Positions 10,864 through 23,184 of a stretch of DNA of 64,000 nt are shown here, piece after piece. The translations under genes and the position numbers were made by a program. This DNA is from Calamus simplicifolius (lineage: Eukaryota; Streptophyta; Magnoliopsida; Arecales; Arecaceae): positions 421,786 to 485,785 of the forward strand of contig UESW01004420.1 in assembly GCA_900491605.1 (NCBI GenBank), in the 5' to 3' direction. Within the stretch, counting starts at the first letter, position 1, and the number at the start of each line of letters is the position of its first letter. The notes beneath the pieces were generated by a model, which saw nothing but the letters and a program-made list of their open reading frames with translations, made no database searches and had not been told where the DNA came from.

Positions 10864-11276
10864 CCCAGCCCTCTTTAAATAAACGCTTTAGAGAGAAAGC
10901 CCGAGACGCCAAAACTTCCTATATGGGCACCAGAAATAAAGGAGTCCTACCACGTGGAACCTTCGCTATCGCGGCTTGCTGGAAACGAGGCATTTCCTCC
11001 TCGAGCTACGACAAAAAATGATGACGAAACAACGGCCCATCATTTACGATATTATCATTGCCCGCCTTTTCGAATCCCCCAAATAAGATTGTTCTAGAAC
11101 TCTACTCCCTATATCCGAACTTACACTTCAGACTAGGGAGTGGGAGGCATATGATGAGGGGTAAAATCGTCATTGCATTAATGACCGCCCACATCGACTA
11201 TTGGGTCAGGTTCAATCCCAACATCCTACCAGCGAGCTGGCATAACAGCTAAGCGATGAAGCCGAATCGCCTTTGA

Positions 11277-11440
11277 TAAAGTCGGGTCACCTTGACAACC
11301 CGAACCACTCTCATACCTCGGCAACCCGAGCCAAGCCATTCTATGCCTCGGCAATCCGAGCTATCCTCATACCTCGACAATCTGAGCCAACTGTACCTCG
11401 GCAACCCGAGCCGAGCCATTCTATGCCTCAGAAAACCAGG
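11277..11440. repeat. Short dyad repeats in the element 1 LTR
   Basis: Four to five copies of a 14-nt imperfect dyad (CTCGG-CAAC-CCGAG and variants with CAAT) are spaced about 30-40 bp apart and linked by repeats such as GCCATTCTATGC. They lie about 320-480 bp upstream of the TATA box, so they could be upstream regulatory sites. Confidence 0.6.
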
Positions 11441-11759
11441 TTATTCCTCGCTCTGGCCGGACCAAGGCATTCGAAATACCTCTGCGGAATCCGTCATGGG
11501 AGAGTTCGAATTCACTATAACTAAATAAGATTCCAAGCAATGAATCATACTTAGAAGTGGCCTAGGACCCACAAGAGTGGCCTAGAGCCTACGTGACCGC
11601 TGAATCTCAAAGCATCAACAAGCTCTTCCAGTCGTTGATCCTTTAACCGAAAAGATACAGATCCTACTGACCTCATAACAAACTTGATTCAATCCGTTCT
11701 GAATCCTAATGGCTTTCAAACCTCTCCTCGCGACACGCCCAAGGAACCAGGTGATCCCC

Positions 11760-11766
11760 TATAAAT
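11760..11766 (+). promoter_or_regulatory. TATA box of the element 1 LTR
   Basis: TATAAAT in CCCTATAAATACC on the plus strand, same direction as gag-pol, is followed by a CT/CA-rich leader. This is typical of the U3/R border of a plant LTR. Confidence 0.5.
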
Positions 11767-12095
11767 ACCACGGTCCTCCAATCTCTCAGGTAGGCAATTA
11801 CTCATACTCACACTCATTCACTGGCTGAAATATTCTATTGAAGCTCCCTCTGAGCTCAGAGCTCTCGAAAGAACACCCGCCTAAGGGGAACTCTTCTGTG
11901 AGAGTCTTCTTCTCACATCTGCTTGCTGTGAATCTCCACTGACTTGGGCATCGGAGGGCCCTCCGTAGAGGGCAACCCCCATAGCACTCTCTGCATGTGG
12001 ACTGTCTTGCAGATTCCATCCGAGGCGACGAGATCGGCGTCTGGATCAGAAGCCAGAAGCGCATCCGAGTCGGAGAACGGATTTTCACGGCAACA

Positions 12096-13669
12096 ATAAC
12101 CAAGCATCTTGAGGAAGTTAGCGTTTGGATTAGATAAATCATCAAAGCATTTTATCCAAGAAATCCCTTGCCATGCAGGGAAGGTGAAGAGTGTGTAAAG
12201 CTTCATTAGTATGGGAGGAGCATTTGCAAAGTGTTGGATGCCTTTTGAAATTGCATTACCTTTAGATTCGCAACTGAGATAAGTACCAGAGCTTGGAAGG
12301 ATAGCTGGATAGCATCTATGCTTTTAGCCTACTTCTTTATAGATCTATATGATCATGCCATGAAAAGCAATACTTAGTTACCTTGATGTGGAGTCGTAGT
12401 GCTTAATAGTGAATATCTCAATTGCATAGCCTCCTCAATGCCTCAAAGCTTCAACAACTTTAACAACTTCAAAGCCTTTGACGGCCATTATCTACATTTT
12501 GCTTAGTAGATGTTTCGACGTAGGAACCCATTAAAGATGGCAGGTACTCAATTGATTCTATTTAGAGATTCATCAACTATTGTGGGTTATATATCTCTTC
12601 TATGGTTTAGTTTAGAAAGCTTTCATCCTAAAGAAAATCAAGATATTTGTTTAGCTAACCTTTCTTAATGAGCTAAGTACAAGCGAAGTGCTAGTGAGGG
12701 AAGGATGGTCAGTAAGTGACGAATGTGTGTTATGTGAGACTAATTAGAGTCAAAGGATCATCATTTTATTAAATGCCTTTTCTTAATGCTGATGTTAGAC
12801 TCTCTAGTTAATCGTTTGGGCTAGAGTGGACTACCTACTAGCATTTAAGCTCTAGTATAACGAAGAAAAAATAAAGTCTTGGCTAATAAGAGAAAGTGTT
12901 GAGACCAATTGGTTATGACTTTCATATATAAGTATGAAATGTGAAAAATTCAAAACAAAATTATTAAAAAATATATATCTCAATCCTCGATTATCCACAA
13001 TATTATAATAGCCTTTATTTTGTGAGGAAACCTCTATCATGAGAAATGGATGATAGCATATATTACCACTTGCAATATGCTATCTTCTCTTATTTCCTTA
13101 TTATATAAGTGTGTCTTTTGATTTTACTAATACTTTGTGGGAGTACTTATTCTCTCTTTTTTTTTTCCTAAAAAGAGGATTTTATGAAAGGATAGTATTG
13201 ATGAAAAATATTCATAACTTTCTCATTTAACAAAAAGTTTGTTTGCATAAAGTCGATCAGTCAAATGATTTCATTTTATAAAAGATCAAATTCAAAAAGT
13301 TATTCATAGGTCTTTAGTTTAATACTAATTTATTAGTTTTTATTTGCACAAAAAACATAAATTTGACACCGACTAAATGAAGAAATAATATTTATAAGTT
13401 TTTTTTCTCATATACTCCTATGAATATTTAAAATTATGCACGAATGCTCCCATATTTATTATATTTATGCATATCTTTATAATTATTTTTTAACATATAT
13501 TTTTTTAATATATGAAATTATGTATCTATCTTGATGAATTTACTAAAAGGTATTTATAGCTTCATAAATTTACTTTTTGCATGTTTTTCTTTATTAAGTA
13601 AAGAGTATTCACATAAAAAATAATTATTTATAAATATATACTCACAAATAATAAAGTTATAATAGTACA

Positions 13670-13703
<34 letters not shown>

Positions 13704-14966
13704 GGGGAGGGAGAGCAAGTTCGAATGTAGTTAAATCTAAATCCGATCACATTCTCATCTTTTAATTCATACAGTTCAAAAATTTCAAAGATGAAAGAAA
13801 GGAAAAGATAGGGTATCTTTAGGATTCGCGAGGATATAAGGATGAAATCCTAAACTAGGCTACACTTAAATAGGCTGTTTTACTTTTATATAGNTTTCTT
13901 TTCTTTTTGATTGTTCAGACTTTAGGGTCTATAATCTGACTATCAAAGTAGAACCACTGTCTGATGTGTTTATATCATTTTTATTTTTCCTTCAGAACTC
14001 TTACGCACTTGAATCACAATACTGTGACAAGATTGCTCTGGTTTTTAAATTTTACCGGATATTTGCTTTATATCATCAAAATGTGTAGTCTAGGTAGTTG
14101 TGTTTGCTTTATTATTTGCTGCTTGCTGCTCATATCAGTTAATTCTTTATGATCCAATGGCCTACCTGTTTTGACCACTAGCACCATTGGTGGCTACTTC
14201 CTTGTACGCCTGCTCATGACCTCACATTTTGGTGTCCATTTGCTTTCCTCTTCGTGTAGTCTGGATCAAGGCTTAAAATCTTAGCACCAGTATCTGTACC
14301 AGCTGGGTGCCAGTTTGGTACAGTACTAGTTTCTACGGTGCAGTACCAACACAATGGTAGTTTGTTCCGGGAAACAGCCAGTGCCATTTTTTTTTTTGTA
14401 CCAGTAAGAAGGGTGTTCTGAATACTGGTTGTTTACCAGTCCAGTTGGCTGCAGCCACTATGGATCAGTACATTAATTGTTGATTTGGTGTTTCTTGACA
14501 TCACTGGGTTCAAAATTTAATTGATGGGTTTCTGTAAAGAGGTGCCAGATTGCAAATTTCATCATGTTAGTTCATTCTTTTTTTCGTTCTTCTCGGTGAT
14601 TAATACGGAATTCAAACATTAACTGAAATTTGGGTATTTTAGTAATTCAGCATACAACAGCAGCAGCACTGTTTTATCATACTAATCATCAGATAATTGT
14701 CTTTCAATATATATCTATGCAACTACACTTCGCATTTCATCCCTCATTCATTCTCATCGAGCTTAACATCTTGTGTCTTCGCATGCACAAATTGCTTAAC
14801 TATACTCTTCTATCACACATGTCATCGAGGTTGATATGCCATATTTTAATACATGCACTCATTTCCTATTTCTTAGCATCTAAAATTTAAACCTAGATGT
14901 TGATGAATTTGTTTCTTTAAATAAAACATTCAGCTTCATATGAAACTTATGTTTGTTAGTTTGCAG
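12096..14966. other. AT-rich non-coding DNA, probably intron of the HSDH gene
   Basis: No coding exon is recognised. It contains a (TG)n(TA)n microsatellite at about 13669-13703 and one undetermined base at 13894. A stretch at about 14280-14470 is rich in GGTAC/GTACC motifs and may be a transposon fragment. If the HSDH gene is complete, this is the 3' part of a very long intron that would also contain element 1. Confidence 0.4.
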
Positions 14967-17900
14967 GCAGCAATTCTCAAGGAAAAATTTATCATTGATT
15001 TGCGGGTTATGGGAATCACTGGCTCAAGGACAATGGTTTTGAGTGATACGTAAGCTACTCTTATTGGGTGAATTTGTGCCATCTTTTCTAGTTTCTAGTT
15101 TAGTTCTACTGCAATTGAAATATGAAAACTAAAATTTCATCATATGAACTTCTGTATTTTCAGTGCACGAGGTATGTTTCACATTATTGTTTGCACATTG
15201 TTCACTATCTCTTAACTCTGAAGAATCTTGACTGGCTTCCTAATAATTTTTGCAAATGGACTTTTCATGATTGATCTTTCATATCTCTGTAATGTTTGCA
15301 GTCAAAATCTTATGCTTCATTCTTGTTAAATTTTGGGTGAATGTAATGCTTTACATCAATATTTATCATTTCTTTTTTTTCTTCTTTTTTTTGTTGTGTG
15401 TGTGTGTGGGGTGTTATACTTTTGTCTTCAGTTTTAAGTTAAAATATTTTAGCATGTCCTGAAATTTGTTGATAATAAGAAAAATGGCTTTAAGTAACCT
15501 GTCAGAAGTAGAAAATATGTAATAAGTGGAGTAAAAAGAATCGGCAATATTTGGAATGTTCTTGGAAAATTGATGTTTGCTATGTTTAAGTAAAGGATAT
15601 GGAACATAAAGTCTTGTAGCAAAGGCTACAGTGATGCTCCCTAACACTTTACCCATATTGCAGATCACAAGTTTCTAGCTATCAGACGATTCAGACCAAC
15701 TTTGTTCGTCTTGGCCTGAAACCTCACAGTCATGATAATTGTGGGGCAACTTGTCTTGGTTTGACTTGCCCCTGCTGCATCACTCAAGTATGCACTCTTC
15801 CAGTGATCTTAGTGGTTATGCTCCCCCTGCTTCATTAGCGTTAAGATGAACAGAGTATTCCCTGCAGTGTACCTAATAAACCAAATGGGTTGCTAACAGG
15901 TTTGTCTCCACGTTATGGAGCTCACTGCCAACTACTCCGTATTAGTCTGTCCAAATTGTTTGGGATGTCCACACACTTGCTCAATGCGTTAAGATAACCC
16001 ACTTGATATTCTTTTTTTTTAATTCCAGGAAATGCCAACAAACTTGAATCATCATACTCATCTGATTAACATTACTTCATAAAGAGTAACAACTAACAGC
16101 ATAATAGAGAATGGTACTACCAGCCAAAATACTTGCAACTCCTTGGGCCTTATTGACCCTTCATTGAGAAAAATACTTTGCCATGTCTTGATTAATAGCA
16201 GAGTGGGAAACAAAAGGAGCAGAACTCTCTTTTTCAACTCCCGTCTTTGATTTTGGCAGGGTGCTATGATTCCTTTTTCTTGCCTTGCATATATTATAAC
16301 TCTGCCTGATAGGCATGCATAAGTATCATATAAGTTCAGTTATGAAGAAGTATATCTGAGCAACAAAGTAGTGTGTGTGGGACACTGCATATTTATATGC
16401 TTGATAATTTTTAAGCATTTTATAAAGGTTAGTAGGTTTTGCTTTAATATAAACTATTGTCTAACCCTCAATATCAGGAATGTCAAAGCTGTATATCATT
16501 TTGGATTAATTTAGTTTGGTTTCTCATATCATTATATAATAATTTTCTTGTTTTCTATGACGTTCAGGATGTTGGTTGCTTACTAATGCAATTTCAAACA
16601 GACGGCTCCTACTCTGACATATTTTAACTGAGCTCTTAGAAATTAGTTATTCTACCGTGGCTCCATCCCTATATGATTTATATAATAACTGGCTTAGTGA
16701 TATGTCATTCTCTTGGTTTAGAATTTCCTTTCCAATGTTTCCCTCTTGATTTTGTTTCAATGGCCCGTTTCACAAACTCGACAAGTTTCCCTGCTATGCA
16801 CATTACATTGATTTTCTGACCTTTTCTTTTTGTTTCTTGGTACAGAGGAATAGACTTAACCAAATGGAGAGAACTCCATAAGGAGAAAGCAGAAGTGGCT
16901 GACTTAGACAAATTTGCTCAGCATGTGCATGAAAATCATTTTTTCCCAAATACAGTTCTGGTAGATTGCACAGCAGATACGAATGTTGCAAACCATTACT
17001 ATGATTGGTTGTATAAAGGAATTCATGTTATTACACCAAACAAAAAGGCAAATTCAGGACCACTTGATCGGGTAATTATATTCTTTGGACAGATCCAACT
17101 CGCTTCTAATTTATTTCCTGGGATACTTTTGTAGGTATTATATTTCAATCCTTGCCTTATATTTAGTTTTTTATCCTGTCAGCTTTGTTGGCCATCCTCC
17201 TCTCGTTCTATTTCTGCAGCGCAATATAGTTATTAATGAACAGATCAATCCATGGTGCTACTGAAATCTTTACTGTAGTGGCAATCTGAAGTTGTGGGAC
17301 CATGACTGACTGAAATATAGCCTTCATTGTAATGCAAAGCTCCCCAACAACACTCTCCAGCTGACTAGACTAACTTCTTCCTTGTGTTTACATGTTTCAT
17401 GACACCAATGTCTATGTTAAGCCAAGTTGCCAGATGCACCAGTACCTTCAATTAACCTTAAATTTCTAGAACATATGCATTTCTCACCTTACTACGTCAT
17501 TGAACTAATGCTAGCTTCTAGAAGAAATTAGCATCTTGAGAAGTTATGGTAGCACTTGAATCTACTTAGGCTTGAAAGGCTTTAGGCTTTACCATGGAAT
17601 CCCAGTTAAATTACCATTATAATTATATTTTTCTCACATCTAGTCAGAGAATTCATAATAGAAATGAAACAGATGAGGTTTTTTTGGTGACCCTTTTTTT
17701 TTTCTCCTGAATGAGCTACAAGTATTTACCTTTCTGTTCCTCATTTATTGTTTAGCTTTCCTGTTCGGAACTTCCTCTGACATGTATTCTCAACATATAG
17801 TATCTGAAGTTGAGGAAACTGCAAAGGCTCTCTTATACCCACTATTTCTATGAAGCAACGGTTGGTGCTGGTCTCCCAATCATTAGCACTTTGCAGGGAC

Positions 17901-19388
17901 TCCTTGAAACTGGTGATAAGATTTTGCGTATTGAGGGCATTTTCAGGTCAGTTTGCTCAACATATATCTGATCAGGCTTATGTGAAGAATATTTACGTTT
18001 ACTTTTAAATCATAATATATGAAAATATGCTGAATGACCCATTTGATTGAAACACTTTAGTGAAGATACTAGTTTTCTTTCTTTGTATTTGATCATAATG
18101 AACTCAACTCAACTCAACTCAACTCATCTAAGCCTTTTCCCAACTACATGGGGTCGGCTACATGAATTTGCTTCCTCCACTCTGCTCTAATCAAGACTAA
18201 GTCGACATTCAATCTCTTAACGGGGATGTCCTAGTTCTTTGCATAGTTTGATTTAGTATATTCATATTTTAAGGGATGTGACGGAGTTTTACGTTGGCTG
18301 TCAGCTACCTAACGCAACCCTCTTCCGTTACCTGGGCTTAGGACCGGCCTTGGCGGAGTTTATTTGATCATAGTGACCTAAACAAAATTTGTGAACCTTT
18401 CTAATTTACTGATCCAGTTTATTTCTTACTTAAATCACTGGTGTTGTTGCAGTGGAACTATGAGTTATATTTTCAACAATTTCAAAGGAACACGATCTTT
18501 TAGTGAAGTGGTGTCTGAAGCAAAAGAGGCTGGATATACAGAGCCTGACCCAAGAGATGATCTGCATGGCACAGATGTTGCTAGAAAGGTGAGGATATAT
18601 TCCAGATTCATTCAGTGATTTATTTGTGGATTAGTCAATCAGAAAGTTTGCTTCCCAAAACGACCAAAAAAAAAAAAAAAGGACAGACAGACTGCCCCAA
18701 AATTGTGCTTTAACATCTTTGATGTATTCTTGGGACTTGATTAGTTGACCATGGAAATTATTATTCATGTTCTCTGTTCATCAATTAAATAAAGCTAGGT
18801 AATTGCAGGTCATTATCCTAGCAAGAGAGTCAGGTTTAAAGCTTGAGCTGTCGGATATACCTGTCCAAAGCCTTGTACCAGCGCCATTAAGAGTAAGAAC
18901 ATGTAAATTAAAGCTACAATATACTGTTGAACGGTGAATGCGTGCTAAAAAATCTAGTTGACCTGTAGGGATGCTCGTCAGCTGAGGAATACATGAAGCA
19001 ACTTCCAGACTTTGACAAGGACATGTCAAAGGAACGAAATGATGCTGAGGCTGTAGGAGAGGTTAGTAATTTAGTTCCCTCACGTCCCTTCTTTTTAAAA
19101 TAAACTTTCTTGGAGTATTTATGAGTTTTGTTCAATCTGAAGGTGTTGAGATATGTGGGAGTTGTGGATGTGGTTAATGAGAAAGGAGCGGTGGAGCTGA
19201 AGAGATACAAGAAGGAGCACCCATTTGCACAGCTATCTGGCTCTGATAATATCATAGCTTTCACCACCACAAGATACAACAAGCAGCCACTGATCGTCCG
19301 TGGACCAGGGGCTGGAGCAGAAGTTACAGCAGGTGGAATTTTCAGTGATATTTTGCGCTTGGCTTCTTATCTAGGTGCCCCATCGTAA
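14967..19388 (+). CDS. Homoserine dehydrogenase, C-terminal seven exons of AK-HSDH
   Basis: Exons are 14967-15049, 16846-17071, 17801-17946, 18453-18588, 18809-18892, 18969-19061 and 19143-19388. All have GT-AG borders and the phases join into 337 residues plus a stop. The frame starts AAILKEKFIIDLRVMGITGS. It then shows NTVLVDCTAD, VITPNKKANSGPLD (active-site lysines), ATVGAGLPII, EGIFSGTMSYIFNNFKGTR, EAGYTEPDPRDDL-GTDVARK (substrate binding) and PLIVRGPGAGAEVTAGG. The enzyme reduces aspartate semialdehyde to homoserine with NAD(P)H in plastids, feeding threonine, methionine and isoleucine. In plants it is normally fused behind aspartokinase and ACT domains. Those exons and the GxGxxG exon are absent for 14.9 kb upstream. 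The seven exons are open. An AATAAA lies at 19696. Confidence 0.93.
18102..18360 (-). mobile_element. 259-bp retroposon (LINE-derived) in an HSDH intron
   Basis: The minus strand ends in a TGAGT microsatellite tail preceded by TAGCCGACCCCATGTAGTTGG, cut here after 'GTTG', a sequence typical of plant LINE/SINE 3' ends. It is flanked by a 16-bp target-site duplication, TATTTGATCATAATGA (18086-18101) and TATTTGATCATAGTGA (18361-18376). The same 3' end recurs at about 45600-45690. It is either a 5'-truncated LINE or a SINE sharing a LINE tail; no clear Pol III box was found. Confidence 0.85.
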
Positions 19389-20697
19389 GAACCTTGTTGT
19401 GATCTTTTAAATTATGTCCACGTTGTTTCCAAGGTCCTTTACTATGTCATTTAAAATATGAAGCAGTACATAAGGCAGGTCCAAGGTCGTAATGTTCTAA
19501 TGCATGCCTCAGCCACATTAATTTATGCAGTGAGGGAAAATTTTCTTTTGAAATATCTAATTATCAGCTACCTGCTGCGTGCTGATGTACCTTAAGAAGG
19601 TTAGGCTTTTCTCTGGATGCTGTTGTTGTTTCCCTTCGTGTCTTTTTGAACATGTATAAAGGAGTTGTATATTCTTTCTCCAAGAAGAAAACGCCAATAA
19701 ATGATTTGATTTATGGCATCAGAGGCATCAGATGCATTTGAACTGGTCTTCAGGCCTCTCTAATTTGAATAATAATTGTTCGCCCTATGGTTCAGGATTG
19801 ACAGCTTTTGCCACTGGGAAACAACAAGGTTTTTTTTCCTCATAGCTGAGTTGGAGCTCATAATGCATCTCAAAGGGGAGCAGGTTCATGGTCAGGTGAA
19901 TTAAGAAAGAAAAACTTTCTTTCCAACCCGACACGTGGAATTTATCGGTTGGATTGATCGATGCTCTGGTCATGAGTTCAGGAGATCACAGCAACTCCAG
20001 ATGACTTAAGAGGTTGTTGCTATTTATTTCATGGATGTGGTGATCAGAAGAAAAGCTAGAGACAAAGTTCAGATCACCAAGCTCATCATGTTTGTATATA
20101 TAATGCCCTAATAGTTTGGAAATGGAGAAAGTACAGCATTGTTGAGCTACTTCTGACTGCCATATCTGGTGGTGATGGTGGGTTTTTTTTGTCTGCAGAA
20201 TATAATTCAGTTCCGTGGATCAAGGCTTAATCCATCAAGGTTCAGGAACGCTTAAATTCTTTTGCACTAGATTCATAACTAGGCATTAAACGCATTGCCT
20301 TTATCCTTCTGGGTGCCCCTTCTTCCATCATTTTTACTCCTGAATTGAGAAACGTGGCTGCTCGATAGACTATGATTTAATAAATTATCTATTGTCTGTG
20401 CAAATCAAAGACCACCTATCTCCTATAGCATGAGACATGAGAGGAGTTTTGTGCAGGTCCAAGTACAAGAAGGTCATAGACGAGTACCTAAAAGAACAAA
20501 AATCCCATGAACAAAGAATATCGATCATGTATGCTATAAACATTGGAATCATCTTTCATGAGACAATTTGGACAAGAAACAAAATTTCTTGGATGCCTGC
20601 TATATTCTTTGTGCAATAAAGAAGGGAACAAGTGGTTCTTATTATGGGCATATTTGATTTGCTTTGAGCCACAGTAGCAGTATAGTAGTCAGTCAAG
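19389..20697. other. HSDH 3' UTR and intergenic DNA
   Basis: The HSDH 3' untranslated region probably ends shortly after AATAAA at 19696-19701. The rest has no supported gene. The RraA-like gene converges on it from the right. Confidence 0.4.
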
Positions 20698-21200
20698 TCA
20701 GAGGGATAACTCTGACTTAGAAATGAGGATGCCATCGCTATCAGCATAAAGCCAGTCTCCTTCTTGGATCATCATACCCCCAATGTCGACCGGCACGTGC
20801 TTCTCACCAAGCCCTTTCTTGTTTGATTTCAGGGGATTGGACCCCAAGGCTCTGACTCCAATGCCACAGCCATTTATTTCATCAACATCCCTGATGCAAC
20901 CATTCACAAGGATGCCAGACCAGCCCTTGTTCTGGGCTAACAATCCCAGGTTCCCTCCAACCAAGGCACATCTCATACTCCCTCCACCATCGACAACTAA
21001 AACCCTTCCATCCCCTGGGTTCTCAAGAATTTCCCTGACCAACACATTGTCCTCAAACACCTTGAGTGTGACTATGGGACCGGAGAAGCCCCGGCACTGG
21101 CCGTACGTTTTGAAGATTGGTGGAAGAACTTGCAGCTCCCATTAGAAATGAGAGATGGGTTTTCATCACAAAGTTCAGCAGTTGCTAATAAAGAAGACAT
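20698..21200 (-). pseudogene. RraA-like / 4-hydroxy-4-methyl-2-oxoglutarate aldolase homolog, one frameshift
   Basis: The reading starts at ATG 21200 (MSSLLATAELCDEN). After one frame change at 21138-21140 it continues ELQVLPPIFKTYGQC, GPIVTLKVFEDN, VVDGGGSMRCALVGGN, GWSGILVNGCIRDVDEI and GEKHVPV, ending at 20698. This is about 166 residues, the usual full length of the plant family. The GGN-x20-R-D signature that binds metal and pyruvate-like substrates is intact (GGNLG, then GCIRDVD). Family members act as class II aldolases in bacteria; plant copies are often called 'regulator of ribonuclease activity-like'. A run of three G where four are needed could be a real lesion or an assembly error. 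The start codon follows an acceptor-like GGCAG. Confidence 0.85.
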
Positions 21201-22560
21201 CTGCCATAGAGACACGCCAAATACAGTGCCAGTGTATCAATTTCCAAGAGGCAGAGTTATAGAATCTGTGTTTTTATGATATCATTCAATGGCATACCAA
21301 GAAAAAAAAAAAAAAAAGAAGAAGAAAATAGCTATACTCAAAGGGAAAAAAACTAAAGTTACATATAAATACGTTAATGGAGCATCCCTGCTAAGCAAAT
21401 TGTTTGGCCATCCCAATTTTTCAACAAGGTTAGCCACTGTTTCAGTCACAGTCAATAAATGTAGTATAGGATTCCACCTCTATCCAAACTTCATTTTGAA
21501 TAGAAAAAATCTACTGAACATGAAAACTTTTCATGTTTGGTTGAGTTCATTGAAATGCCATTCAAGCATCTACAACATACTATGCATTGGTGGATAATCA
21601 AGAAGACAAATTTCAGTTCTTCGCAGTAATAACATGAAACTGTTCTTTTTGTATCTTCCTTCTATTCAAACTTTTTCCTAAATGAATTGTATGTCTAGAA
21701 AATCCCTTCACCTCCTAGACAAAAATGACCACTTGCTCAACATTTCTATCTTTGGTTTCAGGTGGATGGTGGTCTGCTCATTCTAGCTCAGTAATCACTA
21801 TCAGTATCATATAGTTCCCTCCCAGTCTTGCCATATTTACATCTCAGTATCCTCATAAATGATAGATACATCATTATTTGCACATCCAGCAATAGGAATC
21901 ACAAGTTTTAAGATCAGAAGGCATCATTTTCTATTCGTATCTAAAAATTTAAACATTTGTCCCCAATTCATCTCTAGTAGATTTGGAGACAATAGCACCC
22001 ACTTCTTGTATAGACACCTAAACCATGTTATTTATCAAGTCTGTGAAGAACAAGCAAAATAATGGGGAAATAAAAATGATGTTGATGTATTTCGGCTCCA
22101 ACAAGATGAAAAGCTTGCACTTGAAGTGTTGACGAAAAGCTGCGATGATGAACATATCAAGAACAGCACTGCACTACTCTAAGCTCCACCACTCGGTGTC
22201 GTCGATCTAAAAAATCTATCAACAACTCTAATTCTCCCATGCACCAATATCCTTGAGATCTCATGAGAAAAGAAAAGGAATTATCCCAAACCAAAATGCC
22301 TCTCTGTCCATCCAAGACAACCATTTTACGGAAATTATCATTAGAACATTAGCAAAACAGTAAAAGCGAAGAGTTCTCCATTTTATTACAAACTCATCAA
22401 AAACCAACCCTATTGCAACTTAAAAATTTACACTTTGAAAGTCAAAAACATGATATAATCCAGCGCAAGTTCCGACTATGAACACAAGAAATCACCATTT
22501 AAATCAGGAACAGATTTCTTTTTTTATAAACAAAACATCAGACAGCGAAAGTGAGACATA
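21201..22560 (-). other. Possible 5' UTR intron of the RraA-like gene
   Basis: On the minus strand, GGAG|GTATGT at about 22560 and TCTATGGCAG| immediately before the ATG at 21200 would splice out this AT-rich segment. A GC-richer stretch at 22561-22700 would then be the non-coding first exon. Splicing is inferred; the stretch has no other gene. It includes an A-rich tract at 21302-21327. Confidence 0.4.
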
Positions 22561-22700
22561 CCTCCGAATGGCCAGCCCACCCACCGAAGAAAATCGATGA
22601 GGTCTATCTGGAATTCCTGTGATCCTAAATACAAAACCGTCACAGAACCATCGAAGTTTGTTGTCGGTTTTTGCGCAGAGGGTGGAGCTTAAACGGCGTC
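22561..22700 (-). other. Possible non-coding first exon of the RraA-like gene
   Basis: This moderately GC-rich segment ends in a good splice donor on the minus strand (GGAG|GTATGT) and lies upstream of the RraA-like coding exon. No long open frame is present. RNA evidence would be needed to confirm it. Confidence 0.35.
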
Positions 22701-23180
22701 TAGCCTCGGAGCCAAAAGCATTTGAAGTCCAAAACCAACTGGTTTGGAATGGATGCGGTCAAAAAGAGATGGCTGGCCCAACCCAATGACGTTACAAAAG
22801 TTGGAAGGGAACTGGCAGCATCTGGTTCTTTATTACAGCAAAGTCTTTGTACACCGCCTCTCGTGCAGCATCATCTATATCGAATGTGATGATTTATTTA
22901 TGCACAAGCTCACGCCGAGAATTCGCTCATAAGCTGTGATACCTTCTCATTTAGTTTCATATTAAAAAATTAAAAAAAAATTAAATAATTTATAATCAAT
23001 TAAGAAAGAAGAATAAAAATCAATTAAATTTTTTTGGGTATGATGATCTAAGTTGGTGTAAATCTTATCCATCTTACTTTCATATAACGAAATGGGTCCG
23101 AAAGTGCTCTATCCATGGAATGGAAGACACCTTTTGAACCTATGAGAGCCACATCTAGAATTCTGCTATAGCAAAATGCT
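22701..23180. other. Intergenic DNA, no gene seen
   Basis: Probable upstream region of the minus-strand RraA-like gene near 22700-22760, then AT-rich DNA. I see no supported gene or element. Confidence 0.3.
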
Positions 23181-23184
23181 ACAT

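Larger units (their letters stand above)
315..12095 (+). mobile_element. Element 1: 5'-truncated Ty3/gypsy retrotransposon, Tat-like
   Basis: Domains follow the Ty3/gypsy order: gag, zinc knuckle, protease, reverse transcriptase, RNase H, a second RNase H, integrase. The second RNase H is characteristic of the plant Tat lineage (established knowledge). After integrase come a dyad-rich tandem array (5225-5995), two genes on the minus strand (6564-7079 and 7973-10863) and an LTR-like 3' end. The 5' LTR and the first part of gag are missing. Many stops and several frameshifts make gag-pol dead. The right end near 12095 is inferred from a CA-ended sequence (ACGGCAACA). No target-site duplication can be tested because the left end is truncated. 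Confidence 0.85.
11020..12095 (+). repeat. Element 1 probable 3' LTR
   Basis: The region after the antisense gene has LTR character: a U3-like part with short repeats, a TATA box at 11760-11766 (CCCTATAAATACC), and an R/U5-like part rich in CT, ending near ACGGCAACA at 12095. The start is uncertain: a TG at 11019 after an A-rich run is one candidate. No 5' partner exists in the window, so the borders cannot be confirmed by comparison. Confidence 0.5.
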
